Assembly (NCBI RefSeq): GCF_000003605.2
Contig: NW_003146237.1
Coordinates: 1-50,668, forward strand
Length of the DNA stretch: 50,668 nucleotides
Direction: 5' to 3'
Source: Saccoglossus kowalevskii
Taxonomy: Eukaryota; Hemichordata; Enteropneusta; Harrimaniidae
The translations under genes and the position numbers were made by a program. Each line of letters starts with the position of its first letter. The first letter of the stretch is position 1. Below, piece after piece: positions 24,196-34,980 of this stretch. Below the pieces are notes generated by a model. The model made no database searches. It was not told the DNA's origin and worked only from the letters and a program-made list of their open reading frames with translations.

Positions 24196-24670
24196 TCAGG
24201 GTTGTCATTTTACCTTCACTCATCAGGGTTGCCATTTACATTCACTTAGGGTTGCCCTTTTACCTTCACTCAGGGTTGCCATTTACATTCACTCAGGGTT
24301 GCCATTTTACATTCACTCAGGGTTGTCATTTACATTCACTCAGGGTTGACATTTACATTCACTCAGGGTTGCTATTTACCTTCACTCAGGGTTGCCATTT
24401 TATCTTCACTCAGGTTTGCCATTTACCTTCACTCAGGGTTGCCATTTTATCTTCAATTAGGGTTGCCATTTTGCATTCACTCATGGTTGCCATTTACCTT
24501 CACTCAGGGTTGCCATTTTACTTCCACTCATGGTAGCCATTTACATTCACTCAGGGTTGCCATTTTATCTTCAATTAGGGTTGCCATTTTGCATTCACTC
24601 ATGGTTGCCATTTACCTTCACTTAGGGTTGCCATTTTACCTTCAGTCAGGGTTGCCATTTTATCTTCACT
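23830..24670. repeat. Type B satellite domain 5 with two ACTTCC tags
   Basis: Two tagged blocks lie close together: ACTTCC tags at 24,046 and 24,520, only 474 bp apart, so part of the block is locally duplicated. Near 24,222 a four-base expansion gives CACTCATCAGGG. A one-base loss near 23,970 gives GGGTTGCATTTT. No gene is seen. Confidence 0.85.
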
Positions 24671-24864
24671 TAGGGTTGCCATTTACATTCACTCAGGGTT
24701 GCCATTTACATTCACTCAGGGTTGTCATTTTACCTTCACTCAGGGTTGCCATTTTACATTCACTCAGGGTTGTCATTTACATTCACTCAGGGTTGCCATT
24801 TTACATTCACTCAGGGTTGCCATTTACATTCACTTAGGGATGCCATTTACAGTCACTCAGGGTT
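24671..24864. repeat. Short type A interval
   Basis: About eight ACATTC/ACCTTC units separate two type B domains. It ends in a CACTTAGGGATGCC unit and an ACAGTCACTCAGGG unit. The same short transition, without the ACAGTC change, precedes the type B domain at 41,560. Confidence 0.75.
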
Positions 24865-26535
24865 GCTATTTTATCTTCACTCAGGGTTGACATTTACATT
24901 CACTTAGGGTTGCCATTTTATCTTCACTCATGGTTGCCATTTTATCTTCACTCAGGGTTGCCATTTTACCTCCACTCATGGTTGCCATATACATTCACTC
25001 ATGGTTGCCATTTTATCTTCAATTAGGGTTGCCATTTTACCTTCACTCAGGGTTGCCATTTACATTCACTCAGGGTTGCCATTTTACCTTCACTCAGGGT
25101 TGCCATTTTATCTTCACTCAGGGCTGCCATTTTACCTTAACTCATGGTTGCCATTTTACTTTCACTCAGGGTTGCCATTTTATCTTCACTCAGGGTTGCC
25201 ATTTTATCTTCAATTAGAGTTGCCATTTTACCTTCACTCAGGGTTGCCATTTTATCTTCAATTAGGGTTGCCATTTTACCTTCACTGTGGGTGCCCATTT
25301 ACCTTCACTCAGGGTGCCATGTATCTTCAATTAGGGTTGCCATTTGCATTCACTCAAGGTTGCCATTTACCTTCACTTAGGGTTGCCATTTTACCTTCAC
25401 TCTGGGTTGCCATTTACATTCACTCAGGGATGCCATTTACCTTCACTCAGGGTTGCCTTTATATCTTCACTCAGGGTTGCCATTTACATTCACTCAGGGT
25501 TGCCATTTTATCTTCAATTAGGGTTGCCATTTTGCATTCACTCAGGGTTGCCATTTACCTTCACTTACGGTTGTCATTTTACCTTCACTCAGGGCTGCCA
25601 TTTTACCTTAACTCATGGTTGCCATTTTACTTTCACTCAGGGTTGACATTTTAGCTTCACTCAGGGTTGCCATTTTATCTTCAATTAGGGTTGCCATTTT
25701 GCATTCACTCAGGGTTGCCATTTATCTTCACTTAGAGTTGCCATTTTACCTTCACTCAGGGTTGCCATTTTATCTTCAATTAGGGTTGCCATTTTACCTT
25801 CACTGTTGGTGGCCATTTACCTTCACTCAGGGTTGCCATTGTATCTTCAATTAGGGTTGCCATTTTGTATTCACTCAAGGTTGCCATTTACCTTCACTTA
25901 GGGTTGCCATTTTATCTTCACTCAGGGTTGCCATTTACATTCACTCAGGGTTGCCATTTTATCTTCAATTAGGGTTGCCATTTTGCATTCACTCACGGTT
26001 GCCATTTACCTTCACTCAGGGTTGCCATTTTACCTTCACTCAGGGTTGCCATTTTATCTTCACTCAGGGTTGTCATTTTACCTTCACTCAGGGTTGCCAT
26101 TTACATTCACTTAGGGTTGCCCTTTTACCTTCACTCAGGGTTGCCATTTACATTCACTCAGGGTTGCCATTTTACATTCACTCAGGGTTGTCATTTACAT
26201 TCACTCAGGGTTGACATTTACATTCACTCAGGGTTGCTATTTACCTTCACTCAGGATTGCCATTTTATCTTCACTCAGGTTTGCCATTTACCTTCACTCA
26301 GGGTTGCCATTTTATCTTCAATTAGGGTTGCCATTTTGCATTCACTCAGGGTTGCCATTTACCTTCACTCAGGGTTGCCATTTTACTTCCACTCATGGTA
26401 GCCATTTACATTCACTCAGGGTTGCCATTTTATCTTCAATTAGGGTTGCCATTTTGCATTCACTCATGGTTGCCATTTACCTTCACTTAGGGTTGCTATT
26501 TTACCTTCAGTCAGGGTTGCCATTTTATCTTCACT
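24865..26535. repeat. Type B satellite domain 6 with ACTTCC tag
   Basis: The domain opens with ATCTTC units and the ACCTCCACTCATGG / CATATACATTC pair (near 24,967 and 24,987) also found at 8.4, 27.3 and 41.8 kb. A patch with several single-base losses lies at 25,285-25,460. From 25,415 it is the second copy of 20,095 onward, with the ACTTCC tag at 26,385. No gene is seen. Confidence 0.85.
25285..25460. repeat. Satellite patch with clustered single-base indels
   Basis: Compared with the parallel stretch at about 42,115-42,260, this patch shows CACTGTGGGTGCCCATTT for CACTGTGGGTGGCCATTT, CAGGGTGCC for CAGGGTTGCC, CCATGTATC for CCATTGTATC, CCATTTGCATTC for CCATTTTGCATTC and TTGCCTTTATATC. Several losses within 180 bp are far above the background of the array. 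The patch lies at the start of the duplicated 25,415-26,995 segment. Confidence 0.8.
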
Positions 26536-26995
26536 TAGGGTTGCCATTTACATTCACTCAGGGTTGCCATTTACATTCACTCAGGGTTGTCATTTTACCT
26601 TCACTCAGGGTTGCCATTTTACATTCACTCAGGGTTGTCATTTACATTCACTCAGGGTTGCCATTTTACATTCACTCAGGGTTGACATTTACATTCACTT
26701 AGGGTTGCCATTTTACCTTCACTCAGGGTTGTCATTTTACCTTCACTCAGGGTTGCCATTTACATTCACTTAGGGTTGCCATTTACATTCACTCAGGGTT
26801 GCCATTTTACCTTCACTCAGGGTTGCCATTTTACCTTCCTCAGGGTTGTCATTTACATTCACTCAGGGTTGACATTTACATTCACTCAGGGTTGCCATTT
26901 TACCTTCACTCAGGGTTGACATTTACATTCACTTAGGGTTGCCATTTTACCTTCACTCAGGGTTGTCATTTACATTCACTCAGGGTTGCCATTTA
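25415..26995. repeat. 1.6-kb segmental duplication, copy 2 (partner 20,095-21,675)
   Basis: This is the second copy at +5,320 bp with the ordered markers listed for copy 1. It has regular CACTCAGGG and CACTTAGGG where copy 1 has CACACAGGG and CACATAGGG, and a TTGACATTTTAGCTTC unit near 25,650 where copy 1 has TTGCCATTTTATCTTC. Confidence 0.87.
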
Positions 26996-27174
26996 CATTC
27001 ACTTAGGGTTGCCATTTACATTCACTTAGGGTTGCCATTTTACCTTCCTCAGGGTTGTCATTTACATTCACTCAGGGTTGACATTTACATTCACTTAGGG
27101 TTGCCATTTACATTCACTCAGGGTTGCCATTTACATTCACTCAGGGTTGTCATTTTACCTTCACTCAGGGTTGT
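26536..27174. repeat. Type A satellite domain 6 with 209-bp TTCCTCA pair
   Basis: ACATTC/ACCTTC units with TTCCTCA units at 26,836 and 27,045, 209 bp apart. The same 209-bp arrangement is at 19,099/19,308 and 38,587/38,796. TTGACATTTAC units accompany the pair. No gene is seen. Confidence 0.85.
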
Positions 27175-28465
27175 CATTTTATCTTCACTCAGGGTTGACA
27201 TTGTATCTTCACTCAGGGTTGACATTTTATCTTCACTCAGGGTTGCCTTTTTATCTTCACTCTGGGTTGCCATTTTACCTCCACTCATGGTTGCCATTTT
27301 ATCTTCACTCAGGGTTGCCATTTTACCTCCACTCATGGTTGCCATATACATTCACTCATGGTTGCCATTTTATCTTCAATTAGGGTTGCCATTTTACCTT
27401 CACTCAGGGTTGCCATTTACATTCACTCAGGGTTGCCATTTTACCTTCACTCAGGGTTGCCATTTTATCTTCACTCAGGGCTGCCATTTTACCTTAACTC
27501 ATGGTTGCCATTTTACTTTCACTCAGGGTTGCCATTTTATCTTCACTCAGGGTTGCCATTTTATCTTCAATTAGAGTTGCCATTTTACCTTCACTCAGGG
27601 TTGCCATTTTATCTTCAATTAGGGTTGCCATTTTACCTTCACTGTTGGTGGCCATTTACCTTCACTCAGGGTTGCCATTGTATCTTCAATTAGGGTTGCC
27701 ATTTTGCATTCACTCAAGGTTGCCATTTACCTTCACTTAGGGTTGCCATTTTACCTTCACTTAGGGTTGCCATTTACATTCACTCTGGGTTGCCATCTAC
27801 ATTCACTCAGGGTTGCTATTTTATCTTCAATTAGGGTTGCCATTTTGCATTCACTCAGGGTTGCCATTTACCTTCACTCAGGGTTGCCATTTTACCTTCA
27901 CTCTGGGTTGCCATTTTATCTTCACTCAGGGTTGTCATTTTACCTTCACTCAGGGTTGCCATTTACATTCACTTAGGGTTGCCCTTTTACCTTCACTCAG
28001 GGTTGCCATTTACATTCACTCAGGGTTGCCATTTTACATTCACTCAGGGTTGTCATTTACATTCACTCAGGGTTGCCATTTTACATTCACTCAGGGTTGC
28101 CATTTTATCTTCACTCACAGTTGCCATTTTATCTTCACTCAGGGTTGACATTTACATTCACTCAGGGTTGCTATTTACCTTCACTCAGGGTTGCCATTTT
28201 ATCTTCACTCAGGTTTGCCATTTACCTTCACTCAGGGTTGCCATTTTATCTTTAATTAGGGTTGCCATTTTGCAGTCACTCAGGGTTGCCATTTACCTTC
28301 ACTCAGGGTTGCCATTTTACTTCCACTCATGGTAGCCATTTACATTCACTCAGGGTTGCCATTTTATCTTCAATTAGGGTTGCCATTTTGCATTCACTCA
28401 TGGTTGCCATTTACCTTCCCTTAGGGTTGCCATTTTACCTTCACTCAGGGTTGCCATTTTATGTT
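27175..28465. repeat. Type B satellite domain 7 with ACTTCC tag
   Basis: The domain opens with a run of ATCTTCACTCAGGG units, TTGACATTGTATC, then two ACCTCCACTCATGG units, CATATACATTC, ACCTTAACTCATGG and CACTGTTGGTGGCC (at 27,640). The ACTTCC tag is at 28,319. A minus-strand open frame over 27,118-27,351 comes from the ATCTTC run and is not a gene. Confidence 0.85.
27180..27760. repeat. Segmental duplication, copy 1 (partner 41,659-42,239)
   Basis: About 580 bp match at an offset of 14,479 bp, with the same order of TTGACATTGTATC, TTGCCTTTTTATC, two ACCTCCACTCATGG units, CATATACATTC, ACCTTAACTCATGG and CAATTAGAG. The third variant near the end differs: CACTGTTGGTGGCC here, CACTGTGGGTGGCC in the partner. 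Confidence 0.85.
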
Positions 28466-30191
28466 CACTTAGGGTTGCCATTTACATTCACTCAGGGTTG
28501 CCATTTACATTCACTCAGGGTTGTCATTTTACCTTCACTCAGGGTTGCCATTTTACATTCACTCAGGGTTGTCATTTACATTCACTCAGGGTTGCCATTT
28601 TACATTCACTCAGGGTTGACATTTACATTCACTTAGGGTTGCCATTTTACCTTCACTCAGGGTTGTCATTTTACCTTCACTCAGGGTTGCCATTTACATT
28701 CACTTAGGGTTGCCATTTACATTCACTCAGGGTTGCCATTTTACCTTCACTCAGGGATGCCATTTTACCTTCCTCAGGGTTGTCATTTACATTCGCTCAG
28801 GGTTGACATTTACATTCACTCAGGGTTGCCATTTTACCTTCACTCAGGGTTGACATTTACATTCACTTCGGGTTGCCATTTTACCTTCACTCAGGGTTGT
28901 CATTTACATTCACTCAGGGTTGCCATTTACATTCACTTAGGGTTGCCATTTACATTCACTTAGGGTTGCCATTTTACCTTCACTCAGGGTTGCCATTTTA
29001 CCTTCCTCGGTGTTGTCATTTACATTCACTCAGGGTTGACATTTACATTCACTTAGGGTTGCCATTTACATTCACTCAGGGTTGCCATTTTACCTTCACT
29101 CAGGGTTGCCATTTACATTCACTCAGGGTTGTCATTTTACCTTCACTCAGGGTTGTCATTTACAGTCACTCAGGGTTGCCATTTACATTCACTCAGGGTT
29201 GTCATTTACATTCACTCAGGGTTGCCATTTACATTCACTCAGGGTTGTCATTTTACCTTCACTCAGGGTTGCCATTTACATTCACTCAGGGTTGCCATTT
29301 ACATTCACTCAGGGTTGCCATTTACCTTCACTTAGGGTTGCCATTTTACATTCACTCAGGGTTGTCATTTACATTCACTCAGGGTTGTCATTTACATTCA
29401 CTCAGGGTTGTCATTTTACATTCACTCATGGTTGTCATTTACATTCACTCAAGGTTGCCATTTACATTCACTCAGGGTTGCCATTTTACATTCACTCATG
29501 GTTGTCATTTACATTCACTCAAGGTTGCCATTTACATTCGCTCAGGGTTGACATTTACATTCACTCAGGGTTGCCATTTTACCTTCACTCAGGGTTGACA
29601 TTTACATTCACTTAGGGTTGCCATTTTACCTTCACTCAGGGTTGTCATTTACATTCACTCAGGGTTGCCATTCACATTCACTTAGGGTTGCCATTTACAT
29701 TCACTTAGGGTTGCCATTTTACCTTCACTCAGGGTTGCCATTTTACCTTCCTCGGGGTTGTCATTTACATTCACTCAGGGTTGACATTTACATTCACTTA
29801 GGGTTGCCATTTACATTCACTCAGGGTTGTCATTTTACCTTCACTCAGGGTTGTCATTTACATTCACTCAGGGTTGTCATTTACATTCACTCAGGGTTGC
29901 CATTTTACCTTCACTCAGGGTTGCCATTTACATTCACTCAGGGTTGTCATTTTACCTTCACTCAGGGTTATCATTTACAGTCACTCAGGGTTGCCATTTA
30001 CATTCACTCAGGGTTGTCATTTACATTCACTCAGGGTTGCCATTTACATTCACTCAGGGTTGTCATTTTACCTTCACGCAGGGTTGTCATTTACATTCAC
30101 TCAGGGTTGTCATTTTACCTTCACTCAGGGTTGCCATTTACATTCACTCAGGGTTGCCATTTACATTCACTCAGGGTTGCCATTTACCTTC

Positions 30192-31188
30192 ACTTAGGGT
30201 TGCCATTTTACATTCACTCAGGGTTGTCATTTACATTCACTCAGGGTTGTCATTTACATTCACTCAGGGTTGTCATTTTACATTCACTCATGGTTGTCAT
30301 TTACATTCACTCAAGGTTGCCATTTACATTCACTCAGGGTTGCCATTTACATTCACTCATGGTTGCCATTTACATTCACTCAGGGTTGCCATTTTACATT
30401 CACTCAGGGTTGCCATTTTACCTTCACTCAGGGTTGCCATTTACATTCACTCAGGGTTGCCATTTTACATTCACTCAGGGTTGCCATTTTACATTCACTC
30501 AGGGTTGCCATTTTACCTTCACTCAGGGTTGCCATTTACATTCACTCAGGGTTGTCATTTTACCTTCACTCAGGGTTGTCATTTACATTCACTCAGGGTT
30601 GCCATTTACATTCACTCAGGGTTGCCATTTACATTCACTCAGGGTTGTCATTTTACCTTCACTCAGGGTTGTCATTTACATTCACTCAGGGTTGTCATTT
30701 TACCTTCACTCAGGGTTGCCATTTACATTCACTCAGGGTTGCCATTTACATTCACTCACGGTTGCCATTTACCTTCACTTAGGGTTGCCATTTTACATAC
30801 ACTCAGGGTTGTAATTTACATTCACTGAGGGTTGTCATTTACATTCACTCAGGGTGTCATTTTTACATTCACTCATGGTTGTCATTTACATTCACTCAGG
30901 GTTGCCATTTACATTCACTCAGGGTTGCCATTTACATTCACTCATGGTTGCCATTTACATTCACTCAGGGTTGCCATTTTACATTCACTCAGGGTAGCCA
31001 TTTTACCTTCACTCAGGGTTGCCATTTTACCTTCACTCAGGGTTGCCATTTACATTCACTCATGGTTGCCATTTACATTCACTCAGGGTTGCCATTTTAC
31101 ATTCACTCAGGGTTGCCATTTACATTCACTTAGGGTTGCCATTTACATTCACTCAGGGTTGCCATTTTACCTTCACTCAGGGTTGCCA
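30192..31188. repeat. Segmental duplication, copy 2 (partner 289-1,285)
   Basis: This copy carries the same TACATACACTC, TTGTAATTTAC, CACTGAGGG and GGGTAGCC variants as the first kilobase of the window. It runs at its end into TTCCTCACGG and the 31,131-31,811 segment shared with 14,370-15,050, so two duplications with different partners abut or overlap here. Confidence 0.85.
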
Positions 31189-31811
31189 TTTTACCTTCCT
31201 CACGGTTGTCATTTACATTCACTCAGGGTTGACATTTACATTCACTCAGGGTTGCCATTTTACCTTCACTCAGGGTTGACATTTACATTCACTTAGGGTT
31301 GCCATTTTACCTTCACTCAGGGTTGTCATTTACATTCACTCAGGGTTGCCATTTACATTCACTTAGTGTTGCCATTTACATTCACTTAGGGTTGCCATTT
31401 TACCTTCACTCAGGGTTGCCATTTTACCTTCCTCAGGGTTGTCATTTACATTCACTCAGGGTTGACATTTACATTCACTTAGGGTTGCCATTTACATTCA
31501 CTCAGGGTTGCCATTTACATTCACCCAGGGTTGTCATTTTACCTTCACTCAGGGTTGTCATTTACATTCACTCAGGGTTATCATTTACATTCACTCAGGG
31601 TTGCCATTTTACCTTCACTCAGGGTTGCCATTTACATTCACTCAGGGTTGCCATTTACATTCACTCAGGGTTGTCATTTTACCTTCACTCAGGGTTGTCA
31701 TTTACAGTCACTCAGGCTTGCCATTTACATTCACTCAGGGTTGTCATTTACATTCACTCAGGGTTGCCATTTACATTCACTCAGGGTTGTCATTTTACCT
31801 TCACTCAGGGT
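31131..31811. repeat. Segmental duplication, copy 2 (partner 14,370-15,050)
   Basis: This carries TTCCTCACGG, CACTTAGTGTTGCC and the 233-bp TTCCTCA pair of its partner. Its right half also matches 12,500-13,060, including CACCCAGGG and CAGGCTTGCC, which 14,370-15,050 lacks. The segment therefore has at least two relatives in the window. Confidence 0.82.
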
Positions 31812-32129
31812 TGTCATTTACATTCACTCAGGGTTGTCATTTTACCTTCACTCAGGGTTGCCATTTACATTCACTCACGGTTGCCATTTACATTCACTCA
31901 GGGTTGCCATTTACCTTCACTTAGGGTTGCCATTTTACATTCACTCAGGGTTGTCATTTACATTCACTCAGGGTTGTCATTTACATTCACTCAGGGTTGC
32001 CATTTTACATTCACTCAGGGTTGCCATTTTACCTTCACTCAGGGTGACCATTTACATTCACTTAGGGTTGTCATTTTACCTTCACTCAGGGTTGTCATTT
32101 ACAGTCACTCAGGGTTGCCATTTACATTC

Positions 32130-32510
32130 ACTCAGGGTTGTCATTTACATTCACTCAGGGTTGTCATTTTACCTTCACTCAGGGTTGTCATTTACATTCA
32201 CTCAGGGTTGTCATTTTACCTTCACTCAGGGTTGCCATTTACATTTACTCAGGGTTCAGGGTTGCCATTTACATTCACTCAGGGTTGCCATTTACCTTCA
32301 CTTAGGGTTGCCATTTTACATTCACTCAGGGTTGTCATTTACATTCACTCAGGGTTGTCATTTACATTCACTCAGGGTTGTCATTTTACATTCACTCATG
32401 GTTGTCATTTACATTCACTCAAGGTTGCCATTTACATTCACTCAGGGTTGCCATTTACATTCACTCATGGTTGTCATTTACATTCACTCAAGGTTGCCAT
32501 TTACATTCAC
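32130..32510. repeat. Segmental duplication, copy 2 (partner about 5,681-6,061)
   Basis: The unique sequence ACATTTACTCAGGGTTCAGGG, in which six bases (GGTTCA-type) are repeated at the unit boundary, occurs only near 32,241-32,262 and near 5,792-5,813, at an offset of 26,449 bp. The flanking units match on both sides. Here the following TCATGG/TCAAGG group has been duplicated locally again near 32,460-32,500. Confidence 0.82.
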
Positions 32511-33290
32511 TCAGGGTTGCCATTTACATTCACTCATGGTTGCCATTTACATTCACTCAGGGTTGCCATTTTACATTCACTCAGGGTTGCCATTTTACCT
32601 TCACTCAGGGTTGCCATTTACATTCACTCAGGGTTGTCATTTTACATTCACTCATGGTTGTCATTTACATTCACTCAAGGTTGCCATTTACATTCACTCA
32701 GGGTTGCCATTTACATTCACTCATGGTTGCCATTTACATTCACTCAGGGTTGCCATTTTACATTCACTCAGGGTTGCAATTTTACCTTCACTCAGGGTTG
32801 CCATTTACATTCACTCAGGGTTGCCATTTTACATTCACTCAGGGTTGCCATTTTACATTCACTCAGGGTTGCCATTTTACCTTCACTCAGGGTTGCCATT
32901 TACATTCATTCAGGGTTGTCATTTTACCTTCACTCAGGGTTGTCATTTACATTCACTCAGGGTTGCCATTTACATTCACTCAGGGTTGCCATTTACATTC
33001 ACTCAGGGTTGTCATTTTACCTTCACTCAGGGTTGCCATTTTACATTCACTCAGGGTTGTCATTTACATTCACTCAGGGTTGCCATTTTACATTCACTCA
33101 GGGTTGACATTTACATTCACTTAGGGTTGCCATTTTACCTTCACTCAGGGTTGTCATTTTACCTTCACTCAGGGTTGCCATTTACATTCACTTAGGGTTG
33201 CCATTTACATTCACTCAGGGTTGCCATTTTACCTTCACTCAGGGTTGCCATTTTACCTTCCTCAGGGTTGTCATTTACATTCACTCAGGG

Positions 33291-33907
33291 TTGACATTTA
33301 CATTCACTCAGGGTTGCCATTTTACCTTCACTCAGGGTTGACATTTACATTCACTTAGGGTTGCCATTTTACCTTCACTCAGGGTTGTCATTTACATTCA
33401 CTCAGGGTTGCCATTTACATTCACTTAGGGTTGCCATTTACATTCACTTAGGGTTGCCATTTTACCTTCACTCAGGGTTGCCATTTTACCTTCCTCAGGG
33501 TTGCCATTTACATTCACTCAGGGTTGCCATTTTACATTCACTCAGGGTTGTCATTTACATTCACTCATGGTTGCCATTTTAACTTCACTCATGGTTGCCA
33601 TTTTACATTCACTCAGGGTTGTCATTTACATTCACTCATGGTTGCCATTTTAACTTCACTCATGGTTGCCATTTTACATTCACTCAGGGTTGCCATTTTA
33701 CATTCACTCAGGGTTGCCATTTACCTTCGCTCAGGGTTGCCATTTACATTCACTTAGGGATGCCATTTACATTCACTCAGGGTTGCCATTTACATTCACT
33801 CAGGGTTGCCATTTTACATTCACTCAGGTTGCCATTTTAACTTCACTCATGGTTGCCATTTTACATTCACTCAGGTTTGCCATTTTACATTCACTCAGGG
33901 TTGCCAT
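33291..33907. repeat. Segmental duplication, copy 2 (partner 4,845-5,462)
   Basis: This carries the 71-bp tandem duplication (33,547-33,688), TTCGCTC and CAGGTTTGCC of its partner. A one-base deletion (CACTCAGGTTGCC near 33,828) separates it from copy 1. It is followed directly by the segment shared with 23.1-24.2 kb. Confidence 0.85.
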
Positions 33908-34977
33908 TTACCTTCACTCAGGGTTGCCATTTACATTCACTTAGGGATGCCATTTACATTCACTCAGGGTTGCCATTTACATTCACTCAGGGTTGCCATT
34001 TTACATTCACTCAGGGTTGCCATTTTACATTCACTTAGGGTTGCCATTTTACATTCACTCAGGGTTGTCATTTACATTCACTCATGGTTGCCATTTTAAC
34101 TTCACTCATGGTTGCCATTTTACATTCACTCAGGGTTGCCATTTTACATTCACTCAGGGTTGCCATTTACATTCACTTAGGGATGCCATTTACATTCACT
34201 CAGGGTTGCCATTTACATTCACTCAGGGTTGCCATTTTACATTCACTCAGGGTTGCCATTTACATTCACTCAGGGTTGCCATTTTACATTCACTCAGGGT
34301 TGTTATTTACATTCACTCATGGTTGCCATTTTACATTCACTCAGGGTTGCCATTTTACCTTCACTCAGGGTTGCCATTTATATTCACTTAGGGTTGCCCT
34401 TTTACCTTCACTCAGGGTTGCCATTTACATTCACTCAGGGTTGCCATTTTACCTTCACTCAGGGTTGCCATTTATATTCACTTAGGGTTGCCCTTTTACC
34501 TTCACTCAGGGTTGCCATTTACATTCACTCAGGGTTGCCATTTTACATTCACTCAGGGTTGTCATTTACATTCACTCAGGGTTGCCATTTTACATTCACT
34601 CAGGGTTGCCATTTTATCTTCACTCACAGTTGCCATTTTATCTTCACTCAGGGTTGACATTTACATTCACTCAGGGTTGCTATTTACCTTCACTTAGGGT
34701 TGCCATTTTATCTTCACTCAGGTTTGCCATTTACCTTCACTCAGGGTTGCCATTTTATCTTCAATTAGGGTTGCCATTTTGCATTCACTCAGGGTTGCCA
34801 TTTACCTTCACTCAGGGTTGCCATTTTACTTCCACTCATGGTAGCCATTTACATTCACTCAGGGTTGCCATTTTATCTTCAATTAGGGTTGCCATTTTGC
34901 ATTCACTCATGGTTGCCATTTACCTTCACTTAGGGTTGCCATTTTACCTTCACTCAGGGTTGCCATTTTATCTTCAC
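33881..34977. repeat. 1.1-kb segmental duplication, copy 2 (partner 23,100-24,195)
   Basis: This contains the same TTGTTATTTAC, paired TTTATATTC and paired TTGCCCTTTTACC units as its partner, and the ACTTCC tag at 34,828. It has ATCTTCACTCACAGTTGCC near 34,620, a change shared with the block at 28,110 but not with 23,100-24,195. Confidence 0.85.
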
Positions 34978-34980
34978 TTA
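34610..34980. repeat. Type B satellite domain 8 with ACTTCC tag
   Basis: A minimal type B domain: essentially one tagged block. It runs from an ATCTTCACTCACAG unit through TTGCTATTTACC, CAGGTTTGCC, CAATTAGGG dimer, the ACTTCC tag at 34,828 and a second dimer. Type A units lie on both sides. Confidence 0.85.

Larger units (their letters stand above)
28466..34609. repeat. Type A satellite domain 7
   Basis: A 6.1-kb ACATTC/ACCTTC domain. TTCCTCA units are at 28,770, 29,003, 29,748, 31,196, 31,429, 33,258 and 33,491; AACTTC units at 33,581, 33,652, 33,839 and 34,098. It contains the second copies of segments at 289, 4,845, 12,500, 14,370 and 5,680. TTCCTCGG rather than TTCCTCAGG marks the units at 29,003 and 29,748. 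No gene is seen. Confidence 0.85.
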
